Assembly: GCA_958296235.1 (NCBI GenBank)
Contig: OY282457.1
Location: forward strand, 2,847,338-2,911,337
DNA length: 64,000 nucleotides
Direction: 5' to 3'
DNA from: an uncultured Candidatus Binatia bacterium
GTDB lineage: Bacteria; Desulfobacterota; Binatia; Bin18
How positions within the stretch are numbered: position 1 is the stretch's first letter; each line of letters starts with the position of its first letter. The position numbers were made by a program, and so were the translations under genes. Below the pieces are notes generated by a model. It worked only from the letters and a program-made list of their open reading frames with translations, was not told where the DNA came from and searched no databases. Below are positions 25,101-33,656 of this stretch, piece after piece.

Positions 25101-25619
25101 ATGATTATCACCCACCACGGGATGACTCCTCAGATCGATTCCAGCGCCTATATCCAGCGGAGTGCCCAGATTATCGGCGATGTTCAGATCGGTCCGCAGT
25201 CCAGCGTCTGGTTTAACGCGGTGGTCCGCGGTGATGTGTGCGCGATCCGAATTGGGGCACGGGTCAACATCCAGGACAATACCACTATTCATGTCTTTAG
25301 TGGAGGCATTCCAACTATTCTTGGGGAGGGCGTCTCGGTCGCCCATAACGTGGTGGTCCACGCCTGCACTATTGGTGATTTTACCCTGGTCGGCATGGGC
25401 GCTCTTGTCCTGGACGGGGTCGAGCTGGGAAAAGAATGTCTGATTGGCGCTGGCGCGGTGGTCACACCAGGAACGAAGATTCCGCCGCATTCACTGGTTC
25501 TTGGCAACCCGGGCAAGATCGTGCGCGCGCTCACCCCCGAGGAAGTTGCCGCGCTCCACCGCTCGGCCAATAATTATGTCAAGTTTTCCCGTGAGTATAT
25601 TGCGCAAGGCATTGAATAG
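25101..25619 (+). CDS. Gamma-class carbonic anhydrase family protein
   Basis: 172 aa, left-handed beta-helix with hexapeptide repeats from GDVQIGPQSSVWFNAVVRGD to the end of the fold near 150. The three zinc-ligand His of the family are seen in DNTTIHVF, SVAHNVVV and VVHACTIG. Homologues (YrdA/PaaY/CaiE group) bind zinc; some have carbonic anhydrase activity, others are acyl-CoA related. Soluble and cytoplasmic. Followed by a membrane-anchored gene 48 bp downstream. Confidence 0.85.
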   Translation: MIITHHGMTPQIDSSAYIQRSAQIIGDVQIGPQSSVWFNAVVRGDVCAIRIGARVNIQDNTTIHVFSGGIPTILGEGVSVAHNVVVHACTIGDFTLVGMGALVLDGVELGKECLIGAGAVVTPGTKIPPHSLVLGNPGKIVRALTPEEVAALHRSANNYVKFSREYIAQGIE

Positions 25620-25666
25620 CGGCGCTGCCCACTCCCGTCCTGCGCCTGAGGTGGTAAGGTAACGCG

Positions 25667-26275
25667 ATGCTGGATGTATCGTCTATAACGTTGCTCTCGG
25701 GTCTCTTTTTTCTCGTCATTGGCACTGGCATTATTTATCTCCTGGTCAAGGTCTTTGTGTCGGGTTTCCGTAGTTCCTTTGGCGGTTTGTTTGAACGGGC
25801 GGCTTTTCGGCGTCAGAGTCTGCGCTGTCAGCGTGGCGATGAACTGCTTGAACGAGGCGACCTGGCTGGGGCTGTCCAGGCGTTTGGGAGCGCTTTTTTT
25901 CTCAGGCCCATTCGCCAGGACTCGTCCCTGCTGACAGCAGTTGGCAAATATCATACGGGCTTACTCAACCGTTTGCTGACTGTGGCGGATGAAAAGAGTC
26001 AACATTCCCTCCAAACACACAAAAAAGCTGGGGACGTTTACCCTTCTATGGACACTGGCCGCCTCAGCCTGCCGGCCTTGGCGGACACTGATCGTCTCCT
26101 TGCCGAGCGCCTGGAAATCCAACTCGACGCCTTTCGGGAGCGAACCGGAGGGGACCTGCCAACTGCTGCTATAGACTCTCGGCTCAAAGAGAATGAGCGC
26201 CAGCTTCGGAGCGCCATTGACCGCCTCCTGCACGAGATTGCCTCGTCCGGCGAAGAGCGCGTGGTGTATCATTAA
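25667..26275 (+). CDS. Membrane-anchored hypothetical protein with TPR-like segment
   Basis: 202 aa. One N-terminal transmembrane helix (LLSGLFFLVIGTGIIYLLVK) is followed by a cytoplasmic region with a TPR-like pattern (GDELLERGDLAGAVQAFGSAF) and two further helical stretches. Family not recognised. The stop is 97 bp before the aminotransferase start. Confidence 0.6.
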   Translation: MLDVSSITLLSGLFFLVIGTGIIYLLVKVFVSGFRSSFGGLFERAAFRRQSLRCQRGDELLERGDLAGAVQAFGSAFFLRPIRQDSSLLTAVGKYHTGLLNRLLTVADEKSQHSLQTHKKAGDVYPSMDTGRLSLPALADTDRLLAERLEIQLDAFRERTGGDLPTAAIDSRLKENERQLRSAIDRLLHEIASSGEERVVYH

Positions 26276-26372
26276 AGTCCAGAAGAGCGCGGTTTTTGTT
26301 GACAAACGCGCCGGACCCATCGATGGTGGGGAGCGGACTGAATCTGCCAGCGCTGGCGCTTTGGGAGGGATT

Positions 26373-27599
26373 ATGTTTGACGTGAACGCGATACGCGCGG
26401 ATTTTCCGGGAACAACACAGCAGGTCTATCTGAATGCTGCCGGGGTCGGGTTGCCGCCGAAGTCCGCCACACAGGCCGTCCAACGCGCGGCGACCCTGCT
26501 CGGTCAGGGGCCGGCTGAAATGGGCTACCCAGCCTATTATCGGGCCTTGGGCAAACCGAGCGTTCAGGCCAGACAGGAAGCTGCCCGGCTGCTCACGGCC
26601 CAGCCCGCAGAAATCGCTTTTACCGACGATACGACTATGGGGCTGAATACCGCCCTGGCTGCCATTCCCTTTGCGCCTGGGGACAATATTGTGCTGTGCG
26701 ACCTGGAATATCCGCAGGTTGCCATCAGCGCCGCCCACTCCCAGAAGCAGCAGGCGGTTGAAGTCCGGGTGGCGCGGCATCGGGCCGGCATGATTGGTGT
26801 GGATGACTATGCCGAGCTGATAGACCAGCGCACCCGCGCGATTGTGGTCAGCTCAGTGCAATGGATCAACGGCTTGCGCATGGACCTGGCCGCGTTTTCA
26901 CACCTGGCTGAAGAGCGGGGCTGTTTTCTGGTGGTGGACGCCATTCAGCAGTTGGGCGCAATTCCGCTCGACGTTTCGAATCTGCGCGTCGACTTTCTGG
27001 CCGCGGGGGCCCAGAAATGGCTGAACGCGCCGTTTAATATCGGGCTGTTATACATTCGTTCAGGAATCCAGGAGCAGGTCGAACCGGGCTTGGCGCACGG
27101 TCTGTTCGCGCTGGCCGAGCCACCGGAAGGGTGGCTGCGCTATCTTGGCGACCCAGGACTGACACCTTTTATGTCCCTGCCCCTGGCCTCGGACGCCCGC
27201 CGGTTCGAGGTTCATGGCATGCCCAAAAATCTTGGGACCGCCGGCCTGGCGGTGTCGCTGGCCTATGTCAACCAGCTCGACTCTGCCGCCGTCACCGAGC
27301 ATATTCTGTCGCTGGGTGACTTTCTGATAGAAGAGCTGAAACACCGCGACATCCCAGTCTGGACCCCAGAGGCGCATGCGCTGCGGGCGGGCATTGTCAC
27401 CTGCGAGCCGTTTGCGGACGCAGACCGGGTGCATCAACTCAATCAGGCGCTGGAAGCCCGGAACATCTATCCGACCGTGCGGTACTGCTCCGGGGTCGGT
27501 GGGCTACGGGTCTCGATTCATTACTATACCAGCCGGGACGACCTTGAGGCCTTGTTAGCCGCGCTGGATGAGATAATGAAGGCGGACGGTGGGGCCTAG
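26373..27599 (+). CDS. Class V aminotransferase / cysteine desulfurase-like PLP enzyme
   Basis: About 408 aa. PLP-binding Lys is in LAAGAQKWLNAP near residue 217, preceded by LVVDAIQQLGAIPLDV, as in the isopenicillin-N epimerase/selenocysteine lyase branch of class V aminotransferases. No SxxC persulfide loop like that of SspA is visible, so sulfur transfer is less likely. ATG 26373 has TGGGAGGGATT upstream; a start at 26193 would lie inside the previous gene. It overlaps or abuts the HAD gene (4-bp gap), so the two form an operon. Confidence 0.82.
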   Translation: MFDVNAIRADFPGTTQQVYLNAAGVGLPPKSATQAVQRAATLLGQGPAEMGYPAYYRALGKPSVQARQEAARLLTAQPAEIAFTDDTTMGLNTALAAIPFAPGDNIVLCDLEYPQVAISAAHSQKQQAVEVRVARHRAGMIGVDDYAELIDQRTRAIVVSSVQWINGLRMDLAAFSHLAEERGCFLVVDAIQQLGAIPLDVSNLRVDFLAAGAQKWLNAPFNIGLLYIRSGIQEQVEPGLAHGLFALAEPPEGWLRYLGDPGLTPFMSLPLASDARRFEVHGMPKNLGTAGLAVSLAYVNQLDSAAVTEHILSLGDFLIEELKHRDIPVWTPEAHALRAGIVTCEPFADADRVHQLNQALEARNIYPTVRYCSGVGGLRVSIHYYTSRDDLEALLAALDEIMKADGGA

Positions 27600-27603
27600 C
27601 CGG

Positions 27604-28338
27604 ATGGATATTCGCGCCATATTTTTCGATGCCGCCGGCACGCTGTTCCGCGTGAACGGTTCAGTTGGCGAGACCTATGCCCGACTGGCCCATAAGCATG
27701 GGAAAACCGTCAGCGTCCAAGACCTGGAAGTCGGCTTTCGGCGCTGCTTTGCCACCGCGCCGGCCATGGCCTTTCCGGGCGCGGACGCGGCTCAGATTCC
27801 GCGGCTGGAGAAAGTCTGGTGGCATGACGTGGTCCAACAGGTCTTTGCCCCGCTCGGTCCGTTTCCCGGTTTTGAAGCCTATTTTAATGCCCTGTACGAT
27901 TTCTTTGCCGAGCCGCGGGCGTGGCAGTTATATCCAGAAACTCGACCCACGTTGACCGCATTGCAAGGGCGGAGGTATCGGCTCGGAGTGATTTCAAATT
28001 TTGACTCTCGTTTGTTCGGCCTGCTTGACGGGCTGGACATCGCCCACTTTTTCGATCCCATAGTTGCCTCGACTCACGCTGGGGCGGCAAAGCCTGAGCC
28101 GGCTATCTTTCAGCACGCGCTCGCCGCTCATGGTCTCAGCCCTCAAGAAGCCCTGCATATCGGTGACAGCTATGACATGGATGTTGTTGGGGCGCAGAAC
28201 GCCGGGCTGACCCCGGTGCTGCTTGATCGCTCCGATCATAAGCAGAGCGCAGAAGATGCTCTGGTTGTCAGGCGTTTGGATGGTCTGCTCGCGGCGCTTG
28301 AGGCGCGCGAGGGGCAGTCTGGGGACGGCTGCCCCTGA
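27604..28338 (+). CDS. HAD-family hydrolase (HDHD3-like)
   Basis: 244 aa. Motif I is IFFDAAGTL with Ala at the usual second Asp, a variant common in the HDHD3/REG-2 group. Motif II Ser/Thr is in LGVISNFDS, the motif III Lys in AAKPEPAIF, and motif IV in HIGDSYDMDVVGA. It probably hydrolyses a phosphate ester, or a haloacid if the DAAGT variant behaves like haloacid dehalogenases. ATG 27604 is preferred over GTG 27589, which lies in the aminotransferase gene. Confidence 0.82.
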   Translation: MDIRAIFFDAAGTLFRVNGSVGETYARLAHKHGKTVSVQDLEVGFRRCFATAPAMAFPGADAAQIPRLEKVWWHDVVQQVFAPLGPFPGFEAYFNALYDFFAEPRAWQLYPETRPTLTALQGRRYRLGVISNFDSRLFGLLDGLDIAHFFDPIVASTHAGAAKPEPAIFQHALAAHGLSPQEALHIGDSYDMDVVGAQNAGLTPVLLDRSDHKQSAEDALVVRRLDGLLAALEAREGQSGDGCP

Positions 28339-28359
28339 GCCTGTCAGTGGACTCGGCGT

Positions 28360-29571
28360 TTACACCGCTTCCTTGTCTCGAAAGCGGGCGATATCTTCCC
28401 ACGAATAGCCGGCTTCCAGCAGAATCTCTTCGCTATGCTGGCCGAGTTCGGGTGGAGGATTAGAGGTATCCAACGGCGTAGAACTCAGCGTAATGGGCGT
28501 ACCGGCTACGCGGACCGTCCCAATCTGGGGATGCTCCATCTCGGTAAGATAACCGTTGGCCAGGGCTTGCTCGCTGTTCAGAATGTCCCGGTAATCCTGG
28601 ACCGGGGTGGCAAGAATATCGACCCTGGTTAAAATCTCCATCCATGCGTCAGTCGTTTTGGTCGGAAAGACCTCGTCCAAGAGCCGCTCGATTTTGATAC
28701 CGCGAAAATTACGAATCACGTTGTCACTGTATTCCGGCTCAGACACAACGTGCTCAATCCCCATCACGCGACAGAAATCCGGCCAGCGTTTGTCGTCAAC
28801 ACCAGCCAGACACAGCCAGCCATCTTTGGTCGGAAACGAACCCCACACGCCTTGCAGGAATTGATGCCCACGGCCGGCCTTGCGCGTTTCAACGCCACTG
28901 ACTGAGGTGAAGTTAATTTCCATCGGCTGCATAGCGATGACGGTGCCATAGATGCAGGCATCGACTTTCTGGCCCGTGCCGGTTTTCTCGCGGGCATACA
29001 ACGCGGCCAGAATGCCGCTCATCAGCATAAACGCCCCAGAGTGATCGGCGACCAAGGCGCCGCAGGGGAGGGGGCGATCATCCGGCATCCCGTTTTTTGC
29101 CATGATGCCGCCCGCGGCTTGGGCGAGCGTGTCACGGCTCGGGCGTGTCGCCCACGGCCCTTGGGGGCCCCACGATGACCCCAGGGCGTAGATGAGCCGC
29201 GGGTTGCGTTTTGACAATGCTTCATAGCCAAAACCGAGTCGGTCAAGCACTCCGGGCCGATAGTTGCTCAGCAGGACGTCGGCGGAATCAAGCAGACGGG
29301 CGAGAATCTCTTTGGCTTCTGGCGTTTTCAGATCAAGCGTCAGGCTGCGCTTGCCGCGGTTCATTGCCAGGAAGTAGGGGCTGAAGTTCGCATTCTGCGC
29401 TTCCGCTCCAGCGACAAGCTGGACAACCAGAAAACGACTCAAATCCCCCACATCACGCATTTCAATTTTAATGACATCCGCACCCATGTCGGCCAAAAAC
29501 AAGCCGGCGTATGGCCCCTGAATTTCCTGGGCGATCTCAATCACGGTGACTCCGTTGAGTGGTCCTGGCAT
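28360..29571 (-). CDS. Family III CoA transferase (CaiB/BaiF)
   Basis: 403 aa. Family III features: N-terminal PLNGVTVIEIAQEIQGPYAG, the catalytic Asp region DLKTPEAKEILARLLDSADV, and NYRPGVLDRLGFGYEAL. These enzymes move CoA between carboxylic acids via an aspartyl-CoA intermediate. AGGGAGGACATC precedes ATG 29571. It is convergent with the HAD gene and divergent from the cyclase gene, with only 141 bp between the two start codons. Confidence 0.88.
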   Translation of the reverse strand: MPGPLNGVTVIEIAQEIQGPYAGLFLADMGADVIKIEMRDVGDLSRFLVVQLVAGAEAQNANFSPYFLAMNRGKRSLTLDLKTPEAKEILARLLDSADVLLSNYRPGVLDRLGFGYEALSKRNPRLIYALGSSWGPQGPWATRPSRDTLAQAAGGIMAKNGMPDDRPLPCGALVADHSGAFMLMSGILAALYAREKTGTGQKVDACIYGTVIAMQPMEINFTSVSGVETRKAGRGHQFLQGVWGSFPTKDGWLCLAGVDDKRWPDFCRVMGIEHVVSEPEYSDNVIRNFRGIKIERLLDEVFPTKTTDAWMEILTRVDILATPVQDYRDILNSEQALANGYLTEMEHPQIGTVRVAGTPITLSSTPLDTSNPPPELGQHSEEILLEAGYSWEDIARFRDKEAV

Positions 29572-29712
29572 GATGTCCTCCCTTTTTCTTGTTGTGCCGA
29601 ATTGAGCCGCTTGTACGGCAGGCGTTCTCCAGCGTCAAGCTGCCTCTACAAGCCCTGAACCGGCTCAGCTATAACAACGGCATATTCCATATCCAAAAAA
29701 GGAGGGCCGCTT

Positions 29713-30651
29713 ATGCCCGGACGCGAAGCCATACCAAAAGTCTCAAACTGGGGTCGGTGGGGAACGGACGATGAAAAGGGGACGGCCAATTTTATCACTC
29801 CGGCAGTGATCGTGGCCGCGGCGAAACTGGTCAAAAAAGGAACGGTCTTCTGCTGCTGTATTCCGATTGACCAGAACGGGCCGGTCTTTCCGACCCGCAC
29901 CCCGCCCCAGCGGTTTATGTCGATTCTCAACGTGCCGGTCAAAGAAGTCGGCCTGGCCGGTTCGGCGATTGCCAACGACGACTACATCACCATGTATCTG
30001 CAAGGCTCGACCCAGTGGGACAGCCTGGCCCACGTGGGCTACGACGGCAAGTATTACAACGACGTGCCGGCCAGCGCCATCACCGCCCACGGCGGGGCGT
30101 CCAAGAACGACATCGGTAAGCTGTACCAGTCGTTTGTCACCCGAGGTGTGTTGCTCGACATGGTTCGCTATAAAGGCTGCGAAGCCGACGGGCATCTCCC
30201 GGCTGACTATCCGATTACAGTCGAAGACCTGGACGGCTGCTGTCAGGCCCAGAACGTCGAGGTCAAAAGCGGCGACGCGCTATGCGTGCGTACCGGCTGG
30301 GTGCCGTATTGGTATACGCTTGAAACGCCGGAACAGAAGGAAGCCTACTTCCACGCCCAGCCCGGCGTTTCGGTCTCAACCGCGGAATGGATACATCAGA
30401 AAGAAATTGCCTGCATTGCCGTGGACAATATCGCCGTCGAGCGGCTGCCGTCCGAAGTGGATGACGAATTCATTCCCTTTCATCAGGTCGCCATCCGCGA
30501 CCTGGGTCTCTCGCTGGGTGAAATTTTTACGTTCGAGGCCCTGGCAAAAGACTGTGCCGATGACAGCGTATACGAATTCCTGTGGGTCGCCCCACCGCTC
30601 AACATCCCCAATGCGGTCGGCAGCCCGCTGAACCCGCTGGCGGTGAAATAA
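29713..30651 (+). CDS. Cyclase family protein (kynurenine formamidase-like)
   Basis: 312 aa. The metal-binding region of the cyclase/KynB fold appears as WDSLAHVGYDGKYYND near residue 103, a variant of HxGTHxDxP. VLLDMVRYKGCEADGH and ALCVRTGWVPYWY complete the family pattern. Members hydrolyse N-formylkynurenine or act on polyketide-like or isatin substrates. A very strong AAAAGGAGGGCCGC ribosome-binding site precedes ATG 29713. The product here cannot be named more closely. Confidence 0.83.
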   Translation: MPGREAIPKVSNWGRWGTDDEKGTANFITPAVIVAAAKLVKKGTVFCCCIPIDQNGPVFPTRTPPQRFMSILNVPVKEVGLAGSAIANDDYITMYLQGSTQWDSLAHVGYDGKYYNDVPASAITAHGGASKNDIGKLYQSFVTRGVLLDMVRYKGCEADGHLPADYPITVEDLDGCCQAQNVEVKSGDALCVRTGWVPYWYTLETPEQKEAYFHAQPGVSVSTAEWIHQKEIACIAVDNIAVERLPSEVDDEFIPFHQVAIRDLGLSLGEIFTFEALAKDCADDSVYEFLWVAPPLNIPNAVGSPLNPLAVK

Positions 30652-30695
30652 GGCAGAGGCGGGCATGGTGCCCGCCTTCAAAGTTGCAGGAAAGT

Positions 30696-30899
30696 ATGGA
30701 AGAGACGCGGATTATCATCGCTATTGTGGCGGTAGGAATGTCCTTGGGTGGCCTGGTCCTGACTGGTCAGCGAGCGACCCGTACCGAATTGGTGGCACTC
30801 CGCACCGAATTGGTGGCACTGCGAGAGCGGATGGCGCACTTGGAGGGTCTGTTGGAGGGCCTGCGCGAGGCCATCACCGGCAGTCGGCCGGCGGCCTAG
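30696..30899 (+). CDS. 67-aa membrane-anchored coiled-coil protein
   Basis: One N-terminal helix (IIIAIVAVGMSLGGLVL) is followed by a charged coiled coil with a direct 7-residue repeat RTELVAL RTELVAL, then RERMAHLEGLLEGLREAI. The repeat is mirrored in the DNA as two adjacent 21-bp copies, so the heptad number can change by slippage. The ATG at 30696 has CAGGAAAG upstream. Function unknown; small TM-coiled-coil proteins of this shape are frequent in environmental genomes. Confidence 0.6.
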   Translation: MEETRIIIAIVAVGMSLGGLVLTGQRATRTELVALRTELVALRERMAHLEGLLEGLREAITGSRPAA

Positions 30900-30962
30900 A
30901 AGGTGTGGAGGTCAGTATTTCTCCATTTCTCTTCTGAGCCCTGAGCGCCCCTGAATCAAAAA

Positions 30963-30988
30963 GGGCAGCCACAGGGGGCTGCCCCTAC
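30963..30988. repeat. GGGGCAGCC palindrome after the coiled-coil gene
   Basis: GGGCAGCC and GGCTGCCC form a stem around ACAGGG, followed by CTAC. It belongs to the same short repeat class as the two ends of the 33548-33650 repeat cluster. Confidence 0.5.
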
Positions 30989-31014
30989 AAAAGGTTGTGT
31001 GAAAATCGAGGCCG

Positions 31015-31866
31015 TTACGCCATTTGTCCAGACATCGCCCGCAGCCGTGTGATACGCTCTTCCAGCGGCGGGTGGGTGGTGAACAGACCGGCCATGGACC
31101 GCCCGGACAGTGGGTTGACGATAAAGAAGTGAGCCGTCTGAGGCGAGGCCTCCACGGGAGTGCGCTCGGACGCGAAGCCGAGCTTTTCCAGAGCTGAGGC
31201 CAGACCCTCGGGGTCGCCGCTCATCCGGGCGCCGGCCCGGTCCGCGGCGTATTCGCGCGTGCGGGAGATGGCCATTTGGATAATTGTGGCCGCCAGTGGC
31301 GCCAGGATTGCCATCAGAATGAGCCCCAGCATTCCGCCGCCGCCTTCATCGTCATCGCTCCGGCTGAACCCGCCAAAAATGGCGGCCCACTGCGCCATGT
31401 TGGCAATCATCATGATGACCCCAGCCAGCGTTGCAGCAATGGAACTGATAAGGATGTCGCGGTTCTTCACATGGGCGAGTTCATGCGCCAGAACGCCGGT
31501 CAGCTCGCGTTCATTCATTACACGCAGAATGCCCTGCGTGACGGCCACAGCCGCGTTTTCGGGATTCCGACCCGTGGCAAAGGCGTTCGCCCCCTCGGAG
31601 GGGATAATATACAGCTTGGGCATGGGCAGCCCGGCCCGAACGGTCAGGGCGTGAACAATGCGGTGGAGCTGCGGCGCGTCGGCTTCCGAGACCTGCTGAC
31701 CGCCGTACATTTTGAGGACGATCTTGTCCGAAAACCAATAGCTGCCGAAGTTCATAATGACGGCAAAGATAAAGGCAATGATCAGTCCCGAAGCGCCGCC
31801 GAAATACTGCCCGATCAGCATAATCAGGCCGGTCAGGGCACCCAGTAAAAGCGTGGTGCGTAGCAT
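31015..31866 (-). CDS. htpX: Zinc metalloprotease HtpX
   Basis: About 283 aa. Two N-terminal transmembrane helices ([36 protein letters not shown]), zinc motif HELAH near residue 128 and a further helix pair after it; the third ligand Glu is expected in [10 protein letters not shown]. HtpX degrades misfolded membrane proteins together with FtsH. ATG 31866 with GGAGGTGAC upstream gives the normal N-terminus; a start at 31920 adds 18 residues with no match to the family. Confidence 0.9.
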   Translation of the reverse strand: MLRTTLLLGALTGLIMLIGQYFGGASGLIIAFIFAVIMNFGSYWFSDKIVLKMYGGQQVSEADAPQLHRIVHALTVRAGLPMPKLYIIPSEGANAFATGRNPENAAVAVTQGILRVMNERELTGVLAHELAHVKNRDILISSIAATLAGVIMMIANMAQWAAIFGGFSRSDDDEGGGGMLGLILMAILAPLAATIIQMAISRTREYAADRAGARMSGDPEGLASALEKLGFASERTPVEASPQTAHFFIVNPLSGRSMAGLFTTHPPLEERITRLRAMSGQMA

Positions 31867-31980
31867 GGTTGTCACCTCCTCCGCGCTCGATTCAAGCCAA
31901 AGCGAGCGTCGGTTGGTCATCTTATCGACTATAGGTATACGCTAAGTCTGCCCGGAGGCGATGTCAATTCCACGCCTCTG

Positions 31981-32901
31981 CTAGCCGACGAAACGGCTGA
32001 GCAGGAGACCGACAATCAGCAGGGCGCCGTATTCGAGGTGCAGCTTTGCCGTCTGCTCGTCTATACCGAGCAACTCGTCTTCTTGAAACACGCGTCGCAC
32101 CGCCGGAATTGCCAGTCGAAGGGACAAAAACGTCAGCAGAATCGACCACGGCGCAGAGCCGAAAAGGACGAGAAGCCCGGTCAGGATGAACGCGCCATAG
32201 ATCAGAGACGCGAGTTCCCAGTTGGCCACTCGACGCCCAACAACCGTGGCCAGCGTATTTTTGCCGTGGGAGGTGTCGGCCTCAATGTCGCGGATATTAT
32301 TGGCCTGTAAAATGGCCGCAACCAGACAGCCGACCGGCAGAGAGAGCAGCACTGGAGTCAGGGCAAACACCTCACGCTGGACATAATAGGCGCCGATGAT
32401 AATCACTGTTCCCATAAAGACAAACACGGTGGCTTCGCCCAGCGCAATATAGGCGAGTGAGAGCGGCCTGGCCGTATAAAAATATCCAGCCAACACGCTG
32501 GCGACCCCCAGGGCGAGAATGGGCCAGCCACACAGCCTGACCAGCACCAGACCAAAGACGCTGCCAATGACAAAGGCGATAATCCCGCCCCAATACATTG
32601 CATTGGGTGAGAGCAATTGGCGCGGCAGGACCTGACTGCCACTCTGGGAGGCCAGCGTGTCCACGCCGCTTTGATGGTCGTAATAGTCGTTGACCATATT
32701 GGTCCCGATATGGATGAAGAGCGCGCCACACAGCGCTATAAAAAAACGTCCCCAGGAAAAGGGGCCGTCCAGCGCGCCCAAGACCGACCCGACCACCACC
32801 GGCGTCACGGAAGCGGTGAACGAAAAGGGGCGAGAGGCTTCAATCCAGACTTTGAGGCGGCTGGGGGCCGGACCGCTCGGCAGGGCGCGCTCCATAGTCA
32901 T
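31981..32901 (-). CDS. UbiA-family prenyltransferase (MenA-like)
   Basis: About 306 aa integral membrane protein with 8-9 helices. The first Asp-rich motif is NMVNDYYDHQSG near residue 66 (NDxxDxxxD type) and the second is in NNIRDIEADTSHGKNTLA near 193. This pattern fits 1,4-dihydroxy-2-naphthoate polyprenyltransferase, which makes demethylmenaquinone. No other men gene is in the window. ATG 32901 follows AAAGGAGACCTGC; an ATG-like start at 32922 lacks such a site. Confidence 0.85.
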   Translation of the reverse strand: MTMERALPSGPAPSRLKVWIEASRPFSFTASVTPVVVGSVLGALDGPFSWGRFFIALCGALFIHIGTNMVNDYYDHQSGVDTLASQSGSQVLPRQLLSPNAMYWGGIIAFVIGSVFGLVLVRLCGWPILALGVASVLAGYFYTARPLSLAYIALGEATVFVFMGTVIIIGAYYVQREVFALTPVLLSLPVGCLVAAILQANNIRDIEADTSHGKNTLATVVGRRVANWELASLIYGAFILTGLLVLFGSAPWSILLTFLSLRLAIPAVRRVFQEDELLGIDEQTAKLHLEYGALLIVGLLLSRFVG

Positions 32902-33095
32902 GCAGGTCTCCTTTCGCGCCAATTATGGACCAGCCGAGGGGAAGCAGTAAAGAGGGAAAAGCGTGGCGTTCCCAGCCTCCCCCCATTCCATGTGACACCT
33001 GTACTTCGACACAGGCAGTCCTCCAGCCTCTCTTGCCTTTAACGGCCCAAACACGCTACACCCTCTCCGAGCGCGGCAGGCGTACAGGAGGAGTC

Positions 33096-33551
33096 ATGGC
33101 AGAGGACAGCCCACCACTGGGCCGGCTGGATCACGTCGGCATTGCCGTGCGTAGCATCGCACAGGCCCGGACATTTTTTGAGGGGATACTCGGGGCAAAG
33201 TTTGTGTTTGAACGCGTTGAGCGCAGCGGCACGTTTCGCTTTACCGTTTTTGATCTCCAGGGCTTTACGATCGAACTTCTGGAGCCGATCGCTCCAGACG
33301 GCTTTCTCGCCAAGTTCCTCGAAAAGCGGGGCGAGGGCGTGCACCATATTACGCTCCAAACCCCGGACCTCAAAGAAAAAGTATCGTTTCTGGAGGGGAA
33401 GGGGGTCCGCGTGGTCGATAAGCATCTGGATGAGTCGGATTTTCGTGACGCTTTTATCTCGCCGAAAAGCGCGTGTGGCGTGCTGTTTCAGCTCAGCGAT
33501 ACCAAACCACCGCTCGATACCGAACCGTATTGGGAAAAAGGAGAATTGTAG
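33096..33551 (+). CDS. Methylmalonyl-CoA epimerase-like VOC protein
   Basis: 151 aa, vicinal-oxygen-chelate fold with two beta-alpha-beta-beta-beta units. Metal-ligand positions are in LDHVGIAV (His), FTIELLEPI (Glu) and GVHHITLQT (His), typical of methylmalonyl-CoA epimerase. It would convert (S)- to (R)-methylmalonyl-CoA in propionate metabolism. No mutase gene is adjacent, so a different VOC activity is possible. AGGAGGAGTC precedes ATG 33096. Confidence 0.8.
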   Translation: MAEDSPPLGRLDHVGIAVRSIAQARTFFEGILGAKFVFERVERSGTFRFTVFDLQGFTIELLEPIAPDGFLAKFLEKRGEGVHHITLQTPDLKEKVSFLEGKGVRVVDKHLDESDFRDAFISPKSACGVLFQLSDTKPPLDTEPYWEKGEL

Positions 33552-33650
33552 GGGCAAACCCCCTGTGGTTGCCCAGTCTGTGGTTGCCCAGTCTGTGGTT
33601 GCCCAGTCTGTGGTTGCCCCGTTTGGGCAGGCACAGGGGCCTGCCCCTAC
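33548..33650. repeat. Composite repeat: inverted GGGGC-ends around a 15-bp tandem array
   Basis: The segment starts GTAGGGGCAAACCCCCTG and ends CAGGGGCCTGCCCCTAC, two inverted members of the short palindrome class. Between them CTGTGGTTGCCCAGT is repeated three times exactly, plus a fourth copy with one change (33563-33622). It fills the whole gap between the epimerase stop and the transporter operon; the transporter start codon is only 7 bp beyond it. Confidence 0.8.
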
Positions 33651-33656
33651 CCGATC

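Noticed and set aside
26373..27599. Second cysteine desulfurase feeding the PT system
   Set aside because: The class V enzyme lacks the S-x-x-C persulfide loop, is 23 kb away and is in an operon with a HAD hydrolase.
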